From Dictyophora rubrovolvata (Eukaryota > Basidiomycota > Agaricomycetes > Phallales > Phallaceae), in assembly GCA_029959195.1 (NCBI GenBank), contig CP114124.1:992001-1056000 (forward strand): a stretch of DNA of 64,000 nucleotides, in the 5' to 3' direction. Below the pieces are notes generated by a model. The model ran no database searches. It was not told the DNA's origin and saw nothing but the letters and a program-made list of their open reading frames with translations. Positions 46,380 through 57,656 of the stretch are shown here, in pieces. How positions within the stretch are numbered: position 1 is the stretch's first letter; every line of letters begins with the position of its first letter. A program made the position numbers and the translations under genes.

Positions 46380-49257
46380 ATGCCTAGCAATGCATATGAT
46401 GAAGTTGTTGGTATGTGCTTTTACGGATTTCTTCTTTGTTTTGTTTCAAATGCGTTGTTTTCTCTTTTCAGCTAAGACAACGGACGAGAACCTGACGAGC
46501 GAAAATTGGGAGCTCATTCTCAATTTATGTGATAAAGTCAACGATGAAGGAGAATCTGGGCAAGTTTTTGACATTGCTGGACGAATTCGGGCTACTAAGA
46601 CCCTATTATTAGAGCCCGAGCTGTTATGGCAGCCTTGCTGAAACGCTTAGCTCATCGAAGTCCCACTGTCCAGCTGTATTCCCTCTCTCTCGTTGAAGCT
46701 TTATCGAAGAACTGTGGCGAACCCCTACATCGGGAGTTAGCATCTCGATCATTTACTCAAGGTCTGGAAAAATTGATCACAGATAGGGTAAGGAAAAATC
46801 CAGCGTTTACTACGTTCCTGACTTTTAGGTGTTATTAGAATACGCATGAGAAAGTGAAACGGAGAGGGCTGTATTTGGTTAGTCTATGGACTGGGGAATT
46901 TGAATCCAATCCACAATTAGGATTAATGGAGGAACTTTATGAGAGTCTCAAAGCCAAAGGTGTGACAGATGCTAGCTCTCTGATGGGAACACGGGGCCCT
47001 TAACAACAATGGTTCTACAGATTACAACTTCGAACAAATTAAAGAACCTCAACCACCTGCCATAGATGAAGAAGAAATCCGTAGAAAAGAAGAAGAGGAA
47101 CTACAAAAGGTACTTGAAATGTCACTCCGCGACAAGGGCGGCAGGGTCGCATCCACATGGGAAACATCTGGTTCGTCCAGTGGCTCTTCTCGACCTGGTC
47201 CCTCGGCATTGAGCACGGGTCCTCATATTTCTGAAACGTCGCGTTCCTCGTCGCATCGAATACAGGAAAATAGTACTAAGCATGTTCCTCAATCAAGTGT
47301 TTCCCAGGCGACTTCACCGGTCAGAGGAACGGCTTCGTCTAGTTCTTCCATAAAGTCAGCCTCTTCTCTCAACAATATAACACGCGTGAGAGCTCTCCAC
47401 GCCTTTGAGCCTACGGTAGCTGGTGAATTGGGATTTGAAAAAGGCGATATCATCAAAGTGACTGATCGTGCATATGAAAATTGGTGGAGAGGACAGTTGA
47501 GAGGAAGGACTGGGATTTTCCCTGTTAATTATGTGGTTTGTGTCTTTTTTTTTGCCTTCGATGATTTACATTTTTGTATTCATGGATTATTATTAGGAAC
47601 CTTTACCTGATGTGACTACTGATGAGCTTGCTCGCGAAGCCGAGCAGGAAGCTACAGTCTTTGCACAAGCGGCAAATATTGATAAACTGGTTGAGATGTT
47701 GAGATCTTTCGATCCGTCTCAGGATAATTTGGCAGATAACGATGACATTCAAGTAAACGACCTTTTCTTTTCGATTCTCGTATAACGTCTGACTCTTTCC
47801 CAAAGGAATTATACCGATCAAGCATGGCACTGCGGCCCAAGATTGTGAAGTTGATTGATAAGTATAGTCAAAAACGAGGTAACGTTTTATCTGCGTATAT
47901 TGAATGCTATAGCGCTCATTTCATAAACTATAGCGGAATTGGTTGCAATGAACGAGAATTTCGTAAAGGCTCGTGCAGTATTTGATCAAATGATGGAAGA
48001 GAGCTTGGCGAGACACACAGGAGGTGAGGTGTCTATCCTGAGAGTGTGTCAAATATGGTATCGCTAAGGTACATGGTTTTTTTAGTTTATGAAACTAGAC
48101 AACAAGGCTATCATCCTGAATCCCGACCGTACGGCTGGGATAAAGGTTATGAACAACCAGGTGGATATGGTGGATACGGATCAACTCCTGCGCCCTATCA
48201 GGTTTCCCAGCCGCCTTATCAATCTCAACCATACCCGACTCAGAGTGAACCCCCATACGTCTACAATAACCGTCGGGCGACCATCTATGGGGGTCCACAT
48301 CAATCTCAGGCGTATTCCCCCGGAGAACAATATGCGCCTAATTCACATCCATATGGTCAGCCTCCCGACCAGGCGGTTCCTGGATATCCAAGTCCGAATG
48401 TCCAGTCACCACCCCCGTCGATGGTTCAACCCCAAAACCAAGCATTTCCACAACCTCAGCCACAGCCGCAACCTCAACCTCAACCTCAGTCCCAACCTCA
48501 GCCGCAACCTCAGCCTCAATATCAACCTCAATACCAGCCTCAGCAGCAACCACAGGTGTCTCAACAACAACAACCTCAGCCCCTGGGACAACACCAGAAT
48601 CAAGCGCAAGCACAACCTTCGGCTCAAGTACAACCACAACCTCAGGGGCCGCCACCTCAAAACCAAACACAACCGCAACAGTCGCCACAGCAACAGCTTC
48701 CTTCAGGTCCACCTTATCCTTTCGATCCCAGCATCCAATACCCTGATCCCAATGTGCAAGCTTGGGTCCAATACTATTCTCAAGGCGGAACGGATCCTGC
48801 TGGTGCAGTCTACTTTATTTCCGTGCCTGGTATAACAGACGCGTCAGGTCCACCACAATCGCATCAGAGTGTAAGCAGCACGGCTGCTGTGACGAATACC
48901 AATGCGAATAACAACGGAACGACGGCTGGTGGTTTGGAATCGCAGATGCAAAATCTCAGTGTTAGTTCTAACAGTAACACAGCACATCAACAACAACAAC
49001 AACAACCGGATCACGGACCTAAACGACAATCGTCACTACACTCTGCTTCAGTAATGCCGTCGTATGAAGCTTCTGGAGCTGTGATTGCTGGAGATGCTAC
49101 CGGTGTGTATCCGGGTTCCGGGGGTGAAAATGTGGCAGTGGCGGGTGCAGTTTCAGACCCGTCACTTCAACAGCTCGGTCGACCTCCGTATTCATATGGT
49201 GCTCCTACACCGTATTACGCAGGTGGCACGCCATTGCAACACGCTACTTCTAATTGA
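46380..49257 (+). CDS. HSE1: ESCRT-0 subunit HSE1 (VHS-UIM-SH3)
   Basis: Endosomal protein that with Vps27 binds ubiquitinated cargo and starts multivesicular body sorting. It starts MPSNAYDEVV at 46380. The VHS domain follows in several exons: LTSENWELILNLCDKVNDEG, VMAALLKRLAHRSPTVQLYS, NCGEPLHRELASRSFTQGL and KRRGLYLVSLWTGEF (about 46475-46960). A UIM is seen as EEEELQKVLEMSLRDKG (about 47085-47140). The SH3 domain is VRALHAFEPTVAGELGFEKG with WWRGQLRGRTGIFPVNYV (about 47385-47535). A GAT-like helical core has IDKLVEMLRSFDP, ALRPKIVKLIDKYSQKRAE and ARAVFDQMMEESL (about 47675-48020). The tail (about 48090-49257) is Pro/Gln/Tyr-rich with a long Pro-Gln dipeptide run at 48440-48600. The domain order matches HSE1 exactly. 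Confidence 0.94.
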
Positions 49258-50891
49258 TCAGTTGATTGTTTTAATCCTCATGAAGGTGGAGTTATTTATT
49301 ATTCATATTGTTCATTCTATTTTTTTGTCACCATGGAATGATTTGGAGATATCCCATATGCAAATAATAACGATAAAGTACCAACTATGTATGTACATGA
49401 AGAAATGAAAGCGTTATTTATCAAATTCATTCTCGATGCTTGTGGCGCGTATGTGCTATATATGTAATCATTTCACCAGCCGAATTACAATCACTGGTCA
49501 CTAATTTGAAGGTCTCTATGACAAAGGTTGGTTCGTTTATGCGTCAGGCTTGTAGATGATGGGCTCAATTGCGTATCAGGCTTGGGAAGCCGAGACTAGG
49601 TATTTTCAATAACCCGATAACTTAATACATACATATTAAAATATCAGCGTTCAACGTGCTCGGCAGAGTCAGCGAGAACACTTGTAATATACTCAGCCTC
49701 TTCCCTTAAAAGGGCAAAGATAACACAAAATACAACGCATAAAATATAACACACATCAAGGGTGTGATGTTCGAACTGACCCTCCCAAAAGCGGCAGTGC
49801 GCTGCGGGCTAGATACACTAAACTTGAACTGTGGCAACTTCCTAACAAGCTTCCAAGATTTATCCGGCATGAAAAAATTGTAAAGGCAAATTGTCTTGGC
49901 AATGGAAGCAATAACAGCCGGCATTTCCAAAAAACCAGCAAAGGACGAGAACTATCGACTGCGGGAAGCAGGGCGATCCATGGACACTGAGTACTAGACC
50001 TGGCAATGCTACCTGCAGCAGTGGAAAGTCGGCCGGCCGGAGTCAGATGGCTTCCTTTTCGGATTTGCTACTGCGGCGGGGAATACTCCGATGACGTGAC
50101 AATTCAAGTCCGGTCGAATATCTAATTATCTGGCATGCGACGCAAATTGTAATTTTTTTTCAGTGTGTTGGGATAAATTGCTCACAAGGATTATGCAACG
50201 TGTTTTCCAGGTGCCAGATACGAATTCGATTCATAGGGTATTTACATATGTAGCAGCGACTAGAGTCAATGTCAGTTCTAAATTTCTCCGATGGGAATCT
50301 TTGTGGAAGTGCGTGGGGAGCTTCGCCACCTTTTTTTCCCCCCCGGTTGCTTGTTCACTAAAATAATTAATTCTTTGATATAGGAAATTGGGAAAATTAA
50401 GAAGTAAAGTCCGAAATCAGAGATGCAAAGTCCCTTTTCAGGCGAGTGAGTCCGAAGTCGTCCCAACTCACGGTAACTGAACATATTCGAATCTTTTCAT
50501 GTTTGTCTCAGTTTTATCATCTAGATATTTATAGAAAACATCCACTTGTCATCATTTTTTTTTCTCTTCGCAAACCTAAATAAATCAACGTTATCTGCCA
50601 AGGCAAAGACTAGTCGTATATGATATTTATAATTTCCTCTGCGCAGCACTTTTTTTCTAATATGGGAGAGGGTCCATTTCAACAATTACAATCAGCCATG
50701 ATATTCAATCAGGGTCCCGAACTCGAGTGCATAGCCTGACGTTACATTTTACCTTTCTTCCTGATTTAAATTGACTGAGCCTGTCTCGTCATCTCATCCG
50801 CTCACCTCATTTTCCCCTTCCCTCTCGCTTCCCTTCTTCCTTCCCCTCGCTCGTATATCACCCTTTTCTTCTTTTCCACCCCACTGTCCCC
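49258..50891. other. 1.6 kb spacer
   Basis: Holds the HSE1 3' end and the promoter of the DOMON-b561 gene. Open frames at 49706-49941 (minus) and 50163-50366 (plus) lack recognisable content. A strongly pyrimidine-rich leader precedes 50892 (about 50770-50885), a common feature of highly transcribed fungal genes. Confidence 0.5.
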
Positions 50892-53037
50892 ATGTCAACA
50901 GCTACAACGAACACCAGAAGGTTTCTTTTATTCGCTCTACTAGCGTTGTTCTTTGTACCACGCGTCATCGCTGATCCTCGACCTCGGGGTGGTCGTGGCG
51001 GCGACAACGATGATAACGGCGGCGGAAACGATAATGATAATGATGGCGACGGTGATGGCGGCGCGACTGGCACGGGTAACACCCCTGTTAATGGTAATGG
51101 TACCGCGCCTGGTCTGTCTGGAAATTCTAGTTTGGGTGGTTTGCAAGGCGACATGCAATGCCCGGGTAGTCAAGTGAGGTTTTTTTTTTCAGGGCTGCTA
51201 GCTATGTGTAGAATATTGAGTTGTCTTCAAGCTGATGTGTGTTACGGGCGTTGTTAACGGGTCTTCTATCACCTGTAGGTCGCTAAAGTAATTCCCCCCT
51301 CATCAAACACATTGTTTTGACTATAATTCTCTAGATGAATTACAGAGCACCGGCGCTGCAAATCTCGGTTGGATGGCAATGTAAGTTTCAACGTGCGCGG
51401 GCTCTCTTGAATGCCCACAAGTGGCATGTCGTGTCGTTATTCATTTATTTCTTTTACTGATGTGTTCATCATAAAAGTGGTTTCGGAACTCAAATGCCGA
51501 GTGAGTGCCGTTTCAATGACGAGACATAACTTTGATAAATCTGATTGTTCTCCTTGTACTGCCAGACACGCCCATGGTAATTATGTGGGCCAATGCTGAT
51601 GGTACTATTACTTTGTCTCAACGCCAGGCACCTGCCACGGTAATGCCTACGCCGGTGGCAAACCCTCCTCATATAGCAACTCCAGCTCCACAGTTGTCTT
51701 CTGTGAGCGAAAAAAATTCATCATCATTCATATATTTACTCAATTACTCACTATCACGTCTTATCAAGCTTACCGGATCACAACCAAAATTGGTGTTTAC
51801 AATTCCTGTATGCGGCTACGTCCTCGAAATTCGATTCAATGATTGTTGATCTGATCTTTGTGTTTTTTTTTTCCCTCCATCAAGGGAGCTGCGACCGTGA
51901 CGAACCTGATCTGGGCATTCGGTACAACCAAACCCGCCGAACCCGCCGATTCAACACTCCTGCAACACATACAGTCCGGCGCATTCACTCTCGACCTTAC
52001 TAAAACTCTTCCGGGCGGTGGTGCTGCGGGCGGGATAGGTGGTTCGAATGGAACAAGCGCGTTACCTCTTCCAAAGGGCACGATCAACATTCCATTTTTA
52101 CCTTATCAGAAGCTGATCATCGCTCATGCTGCGATTGTATCACTCGGGTTTTTAATTTTACTCCCTAGTGGAGTACTTTTGGCACGGCTTACGAGGACGT
52201 ATAATAGTAAATGGTTTAAAGGACACTGGATTCTTCAATTTGGGCTCGGTAAATTGGTTTTTTTTTTATTCCGGTAGTTGCCCGGTAGCTGATTATTTTT
52301 TCAAATAGCTGGTCCCGCAATTATTATCGGATGCATTCTCGGGTTTCTGGCTGTTCATTCACAAGGGGGAGGTGAATCTCACACGCCGCACAAGGTAAGC
52401 AGCGGGGATCCACCGCCTTTCCGAAAACAATTGTGTCTTACACATTTCACTTTTACAGAAAATCGGACAAGTTCTCCTTGCATTGTACCTCGTACAATGC
52501 GCCTTGGGAGCATTCATTCATTTCGTCAAAATCAAAGTTTGGTTTAATCGACCGCCGCAAAATTATTTACATGCTGTTCTTGGGTTAACAATACTCGGTT
52601 TGGCGTTTTATCAAGCCCGTCTTGGATATACACAGGAATGGCCGAATACAACGGGTCGCCCGCCTGTGGTATGTATATGTATAATATATTTTATTCAACT
52701 ACGGGAAGTCTGATAACACCGATGCTTTCTTAGCCCAACGCGGTCAATATCGCATGGTTAATTTTACTCGCCGTGAGATTTCGCCTTTCCCTTTTTTTAA
52801 AGTTCATTTTTCCTCATTCTTATATTCAAGATGGTCGCAGTAGCATACATTGGAGGACTAGCTTACCTCCCACAACAATATCGCCAAGAAAGACAATCAC
52901 GAGGACATTCTGGGTCGAGCACTACTAAATCTAATTCTCCGTTTGCTATTCGACTCGGACGCAATGACGCAGAGGCTTATCAAGAAATTCACGAACTTAA
53001 TCCCAATGAGGGGATCACTGTGATGTCGTCGCGATGA
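50892..53037 (+). CDS. DOMON plus cytochrome b561 membrane oxidoreductase
   Basis: CYBDOM-type protein expected to move electrons across a membrane through haem in the DOMON and b561 parts; fungal relatives resemble the cytochrome domain of cellobiose dehydrogenase. Signal peptide FLLFALLALFFVPRVIA is followed by an unusual Gly/Asp/Asn-rich spacer (about 50965-51070). The DOMON part is in short exons: MCVTGVVNGSSITYELQSTG-like sequence, GWMAIGFGTQMP, and TPMVIMWANADGTITLSQRQ, then VTNLIWAFGTTKP. The b561 helices with their histidines are LIIAHAAIVSLGFLILLPSG, FKGHWILQFGLAGPAIIIGC-like, IGQVLLALYLVQCALGAFIH and NYLHAVLGLTILGLAFYQA. The final helix precedes a basic, Ser-rich cytosolic tail ending at 53037. 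About eight introns are present. The DOMON Met near the start is a candidate haem ligand. Confidence 0.9.
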
Positions 53038-54009
53038 TAAAGTAAATATGATCATAGCGTTCCTTTCTTGTATTTAAATGGGATGGAGGTTCTCACCAGT
53101 TCTCACTTGCATACGCCCGCGCGCACTGTACTCTGAGTCATGTATATGCATGACCAGAGAACAGACTCGCTCACTTCAAGGATTTTTTTAACGCATGACT
53201 TTTAAATTGGTAATAATCATACAATGGATTTTTCAAATAGAATAAGAACGTACGGTTTTTTATTTTGTTTTCTAGATTTTTGTTGTACTACATACGACGG
53301 TTAGTGTGTAATACAAACATATGTACGTATTTGGAAACATTGCACTCACGTCGGATACCGGCACCGTGTTGATAATTACTGTAGTGAACATCATTTTCTC
53401 GATAGCACTTGAGAGATCCGATTCTAATCTTGAGATTGATTGACACATGTATGCGCTCTCAAGCTTGTCATACGTATATGTACAGACATATGTACCATGA
53501 TGATGCATGCGACTAAAAATGGCACACCAGGCTACGAACCTTGAGAAGAAAATCAAGATAACAACTAAGCGCTACATATTACTGCCCGTTGTCAATGAAA
53601 TGACAGAGGCGAGGCAGACAAAGATATGACAATTTATTTCACTCTCAAAAACCATTTTTTCGGAATAAAAACAAGTTGTGAAAGCAATCGAAGTCGGCAG
53701 ATCGCGACTGGATTCACTTGACGCAGTAATTATGAAGGGACAAGATTAAAACGAAACATATTTAGGACCGATTAGACGCACACCGAGTAGAGGGTGTTGG
53801 AAAGTCGGAGCCGAGGTCGCGTCCATAAATTATCGCGTCCTACGAAGCGCACCTCTTTCTAAGAAAGAGCTAATAGATTAGACACGACACTTAAACAAAT
53901 GTAGCCCAAATTACGACGTATAGAGGGAACCTTCAACGTGAAACAATATAATTACAAAATTAAACACAGCACTCAGGCTCGACTAATATCTATATTACTA
54001 GTATCTGAA
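53038..54009. other. Spacer between convergent genes
   Basis: About 970 bases. A minus-strand open frame at 53272-53556 has no recognisable content. It presumably holds both 3' ends. Confidence 0.5.
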
Positions 54010-55228
54010 TCACCAAAGACCGCGAATCTTCAAACAGAAAACAACAAAGACTAATAGCACTGAAAAAAGCAAGACCTTTACAGCGGAAATTTGAAGGTTA
54101 TAATGTCGTGATGATGATGACAATGATGATGGTGATTCTTCAAAGACGAAAAGTTGCATTTCTTCCGGGGTTAAAAACCTTTTCCAAGCGGCAGGCATTG
54201 GACTGTTGAAAGCGCTTGATGGAATGAAATCTTTCCAGTTTTCCAAGGCATCAAAAATGCAGATTCTATTTGCGCGGTATCTCATTCCGAGAGACCCGAA
54301 GGATGAGGAGGGTGGTAACAGTGGTTCAAATTCAAAGATTTCGGTTTCATGTTCGGGGACTCTGCCTTCAGCACAGGCATCGGAGAGTTCTTTTGTGATT
54401 TTGATTATGTAGAGTGTGGGGGTAGTGTATCTCCATATCATCCCCGGCAAAATCTAATACACTCATAGTATTAAAAAGTTAACTGTAACTGATTTGTTTT
54501 AGGACTTACCATGACATCCAAGGGGGACTTGCCGTTTGTAATTCGAACGGCGTTGTTAGACTGGAATACACCAATGGATATGCCGATCAAGTGAGCATAT
54601 GCATTGTGTTTATTGTCCTCTTTGACAATGCCTACAGCCAAATACGACGGGAAATGGGCATCCACGATATGAACGTCAACATGACTAGAAGTCCTTTTGC
54701 CGTTCATGGTCAATGTCACCACCTGACGCGTCATAACTTCTCGTTTTTCTTTGATCCTAAAACCCAACGTCTCCAAAGTGAGGAGTGCAAAAGAATTGGT
54801 ATTCGGTTCGGTAGTCAGATTTTCGTGTGGAATGTGTTTTATGAAAAACGCCATCCTTGAGATTTCCTCGCCTCCGGGTTTTTGAATGTCGATATCGTGC
54901 TCGTCGACTGTGTGTGTGTGTGTGTGTGTAGGTCTAGTAAGTCTCGTGGGGCCGGGCCCTATGTGCCGAGACTTTTCCTGTTGTCGCTTCTTCCCTTGCT
55001 GGGTCGGTCTTTTTTTGTCTCCTCGTCATAGCTTTGCTCATCGATTGTATCGATTATTTTTTTAGCGTATTTGTATCTGAATTGGGCAGAACGATAGGTT
55101 GGTGTGCGGAAAAACTCGCGTGGACTCGCATTTGTTTTGCAGATGATGCGCAAGTGCTGTAGTTCGTTATCGCCCCATTTGTTAGGGGGTTTGCTGGTGA
55201 CATGAAATTTAGATTTCTTCGGAGCCAT
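54010..55228 (-). CDS. Intact member of an uncharacterised basidiomycete family, tail-anchored
   Basis: Three exons. Exon 1 (from 55228) reads MAPKKSKFHVTSKPPNKWGD and continues FFRTPTYRSAQFRYKYAKKI. An intron whose 3' end is the (CA)n repeat joins it in phase to KPGGEEISRMAFFIKHIPHE (about 54850-54890), then TLGFRIKEKREVMTRQVVTL. DVHIVDAHFPSYLAVGIVKE, followed by DNK and LIGISIGVFQSNN, matches my recollection of a lineage-expanded basidiomycete family with a D...E-x-K-like pattern. Intron 2 lies at about 54457-54511. Exon 3 (MIWRYTTPTLYIIKITKELS; FDALENWKDFIPSSAF) continues the family pattern. It ends in a membrane segment VKVLLFSVLLVFVVFCLKI and the stop at 54010. About 360 residues. The nuclease-like reading is inference; no function is established. 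Confidence 0.7.
54909..54929. repeat. (TG)n microsatellite at a probable splice acceptor
   Basis: About ten TG units (CA on the coding strand). On the minus strand the run ends in cag followed by the exon TCGACGAGCACG, so it appears to form the 3' end of intron 1 of the gene at 54010-55228. Confidence 0.8.
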
Positions 55229-55920
55229 ATCGAGTTTTGTGAGCTTGGAAAATTAAAGCAGTGGAAATTAAAATAAAGAAATGATTCAGAAGACGGAGGA
55301 ATCATGATGGAAACTTGGAAGTTGCTTGAGGGACGAACTTGAAGCTTGCATTATTCTATATTTCAGATTCAGACCACCAAAAACATACCCATAGCAGTAT
55401 GGGCCAGAGATGGTCCGTCAACCGCCTGTACTCCGTCGGAGATGAAGGGCAATGGCTACTTTAACTTAACTTCCCGATACTTTACCTCATTGATGCTGCG
55501 AAATTCTCGTTTGTTCTATTGTTCACCTTCAAATCTAATCATCTACAAAAGGGGGCAAGAAAAAGGAGACAGTACGCGAACGTCCGCGACGTTCCACAAA
55601 CAAAGTAAAACATACGCAAACAATGAGAAGCGATGAAGGAATTGCGAGAGATCATAAAATAAAGCAAAAGATGATAGAATAAAATAAAAGGAAAACAAAG
55701 GTTCTGGAGCGGATTGACGAAGTAGAACTACAGCGCGACCAGTGTCGGCGCCTAGAATTTGTACCTAGTGAGTTCGCCTATGCGCGTTTCGTTTACTTCA
55801 GTTGATGTGTTAGAATATGAGTTACTCCATGTATCTTACCTAAGCTGCCGCTTAATACTACTCACCTTTTCTGTGTCCGCTACTGCGTCGAGTCTGGGAT
55901 TCCAACAATATGTACTGACG
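55229..55920. other. Spacer upstream of the intact family member
   Basis: About 690 bases that should hold the promoter of the gene at 54010-55228 and the lost 3' part of the neighbouring pseudogene. No recognisable coding stretch remains; a purine-rich block lies at about 55545-55720. Confidence 0.45.
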
Positions 55921-55998
55921 TTCAAGGCTTCGGAACTCTTAGGTGTATATTCGCTGCGCAGTAATATATACTATATCTGTTGTGAGGATGTCTTTCGC

Positions 55999-56480
55999 CT
56001 AACAAAGTCCACCAAAAAAGGTACCTTGGCTTTTGATGGATGTTGTCTTGTTGTCCATTGTGAATGAAACCCGCTGTCGCATCATGACTTCCCGCTTTTG
56101 TGGAATCCGGAAGCCTAAGGCCCACAAAATCGAGTAGACCAGGAGATCGGTGTTGGCTTCTGGGATCGGGGTCTCCGGATCAAGATCAGCCGGATCTTCG
56201 GTCAAGATCCGGTTGATGAGGAACGCTATCCTTGAAATGACCTCACCTCCGGATCTCTTATGGTTTATGAGATTTCCATCGATGGTGTCGATGATTCTCC
56301 TAGAGTATCTCGTTATGAATCTCGCTGATCAAAGTCTGGTGGTATGAAAAAAATCCCGAGGGTTATCAACAGTTTTGCGAACGACTCTCCAGCGCTGCAA
56401 TTCGTTGTCCCCGCATTGATTAGGTTGTCTAGGAACACAGAGTTTGTCTGGATTTGGATGTAGAGGGGTCGGCTTTGAAG
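55999..56480 (-). pseudogene. Decayed copy of the 54010-55228 family
   Basis: On the minus strand the sequence parallels the intact gene in order. GDNELQRWRVVRKTVDNPRD (about 56350-56410) corresponds to GDNELQHLRIICKTNASPRE. An in-frame TGA at 56331-56329 sits where the intact copy has an Arg codon. ARFITRYSRRIIDTIDG, GGEVISRIAFLINRIL and ALGFRIPQKREVMMRQRVSF follow (about 56040-56320). Homology stops after NKTTSIKSQ, and the remaining frame closes at 55999. The C-terminal half of the family, including the membrane tail, is missing. The single nonsense change fits a C-to-T transition. Confidence 0.75.
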
Positions 56481-56934
56481 CTTGAAGTCTCAGGGTCTTG
56501 TAAGTGTAGGCGATCAGAACGGCGTAAACCTGAAACTAGAAGACAGATGTGAATGTCCTCCCCCTCAGTCTCAAGAATGGAGCTTACCCATTATGATGAA
56601 TTCAGGGCAAGATGTTTTACAAGAACTGCGGGAAGATGCTAGATGTGTTAGGGACACAAGCCTTTACTGACGGTAGATTTTGACTGCGAAAACCTCATGG
56701 TTCCGTGATTGCGTTTCGAACATGCTTAGGTTGATAAGTTTGACATTTGACTTAGTTTCTACATGTCAAAAATCATCGAATGAAAAATTCGAGTAAATCG
56801 AATAATTTTCTTACCATGTATGATTAGCACACAGACTTATTTTGTCTGACACTTTCCATTTAAGTTTCAGATTCAGAATCGATCGGCATAAAAAGTGCTC
56901 TACTTACTAATGCTGATGCGAGCCGTGGACGTTA

Positions 56935-57265
56935 CCGAGCGTCATCATTCCACGCCTCAAAACAAGCCTTTTCGTCCAAACACGAAAACTCTCATTCTCG
57001 AATCAATGACACCAGCCCCAAGATCCCTAAAATTAAACACACGAGATTGTCGGTATCCGACCTCGGGGCTGGTCTTTCCGCGTTAATGGCATCGGCCTGA
57101 TTTTTAGACAATATGTGCCTCATAAAGGACGCGATCCTTGAAATTTGATGACCTCCCGGTTGGGGTACAGGAAAATTCGTGTGCGTTATGGAGAGGTTTA
57201 CAGACGATGCGTAGTCGCTGCGATTCGTTGTCTCTCCATTTATTGGAGGGGTTTCTAGTGAAAAA
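56935..57265 (-). pseudogene. Chimeric relic: family N-terminal fragment fused to F-box gene 3' fragment
   Basis: Reading the minus strand from about 57260, NKWRDNESQRLRIVCK aligns with NKWGDNELQHLRIICK of the intact gene. After TPT about 40 residues are missing and the frame shifts to PGGHQISRIASFMRHIL, ending SDTDNLVCLILGILGL. Directly after this, from about 57015 to 56945, the DNA matches the 3' coding end of the F-box gene (58160-58245): both contain TTTTGGACGAAAAGGCTTGT-like sequence flanked by GTCA-TGATTCGAGA and GAGTGG/GCGTGG similarity, with a deletion of about 14 bases in the relic. The piece has stops and shifts in both parts and is not functional. Confidence 0.72.
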
Positions 57266-57656
57266 ACCACCAATATGAAGTATACGAGAACTTGATCGGC
57301 GTTTGACTCACGATCCAAGATTTTTCGTTGGAGTCAATGAGAAACTCGGAGGTGACAATAGGTCGCGCGGCTCTGGAGGATAGGTCCCATGGCAGATACG
57401 AGTGGGCGGAGTTTGGGTGGGGTGTGTTCATTATGTATATTACAGATGTGGTTGGTGGAGTGAAGAGAGGGTTGTTCAAAGTTCTGGTTTTTGCAGACGA
57501 TACTACACGGGTGTTGCAGTCTGTCGTCGCTCTATTTATTGAGTAGGAGTTCGGAACTCGGAGATGAGGGAGGTTTCGAGGTTGGTGGTCAAGTTCAAGA
57601 TGGGGGAAAGGCTTGTTAAAAAAAAGAGGACGTATTTATATTATACGAAGGAGGAC

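Noticed and set aside
48338-48712. Val/Glu- and Leu/Arg-rich minus-strand frames opposite HSE1
   Set aside because: They are complements of the Pro-Gln repeat and have no independent support.
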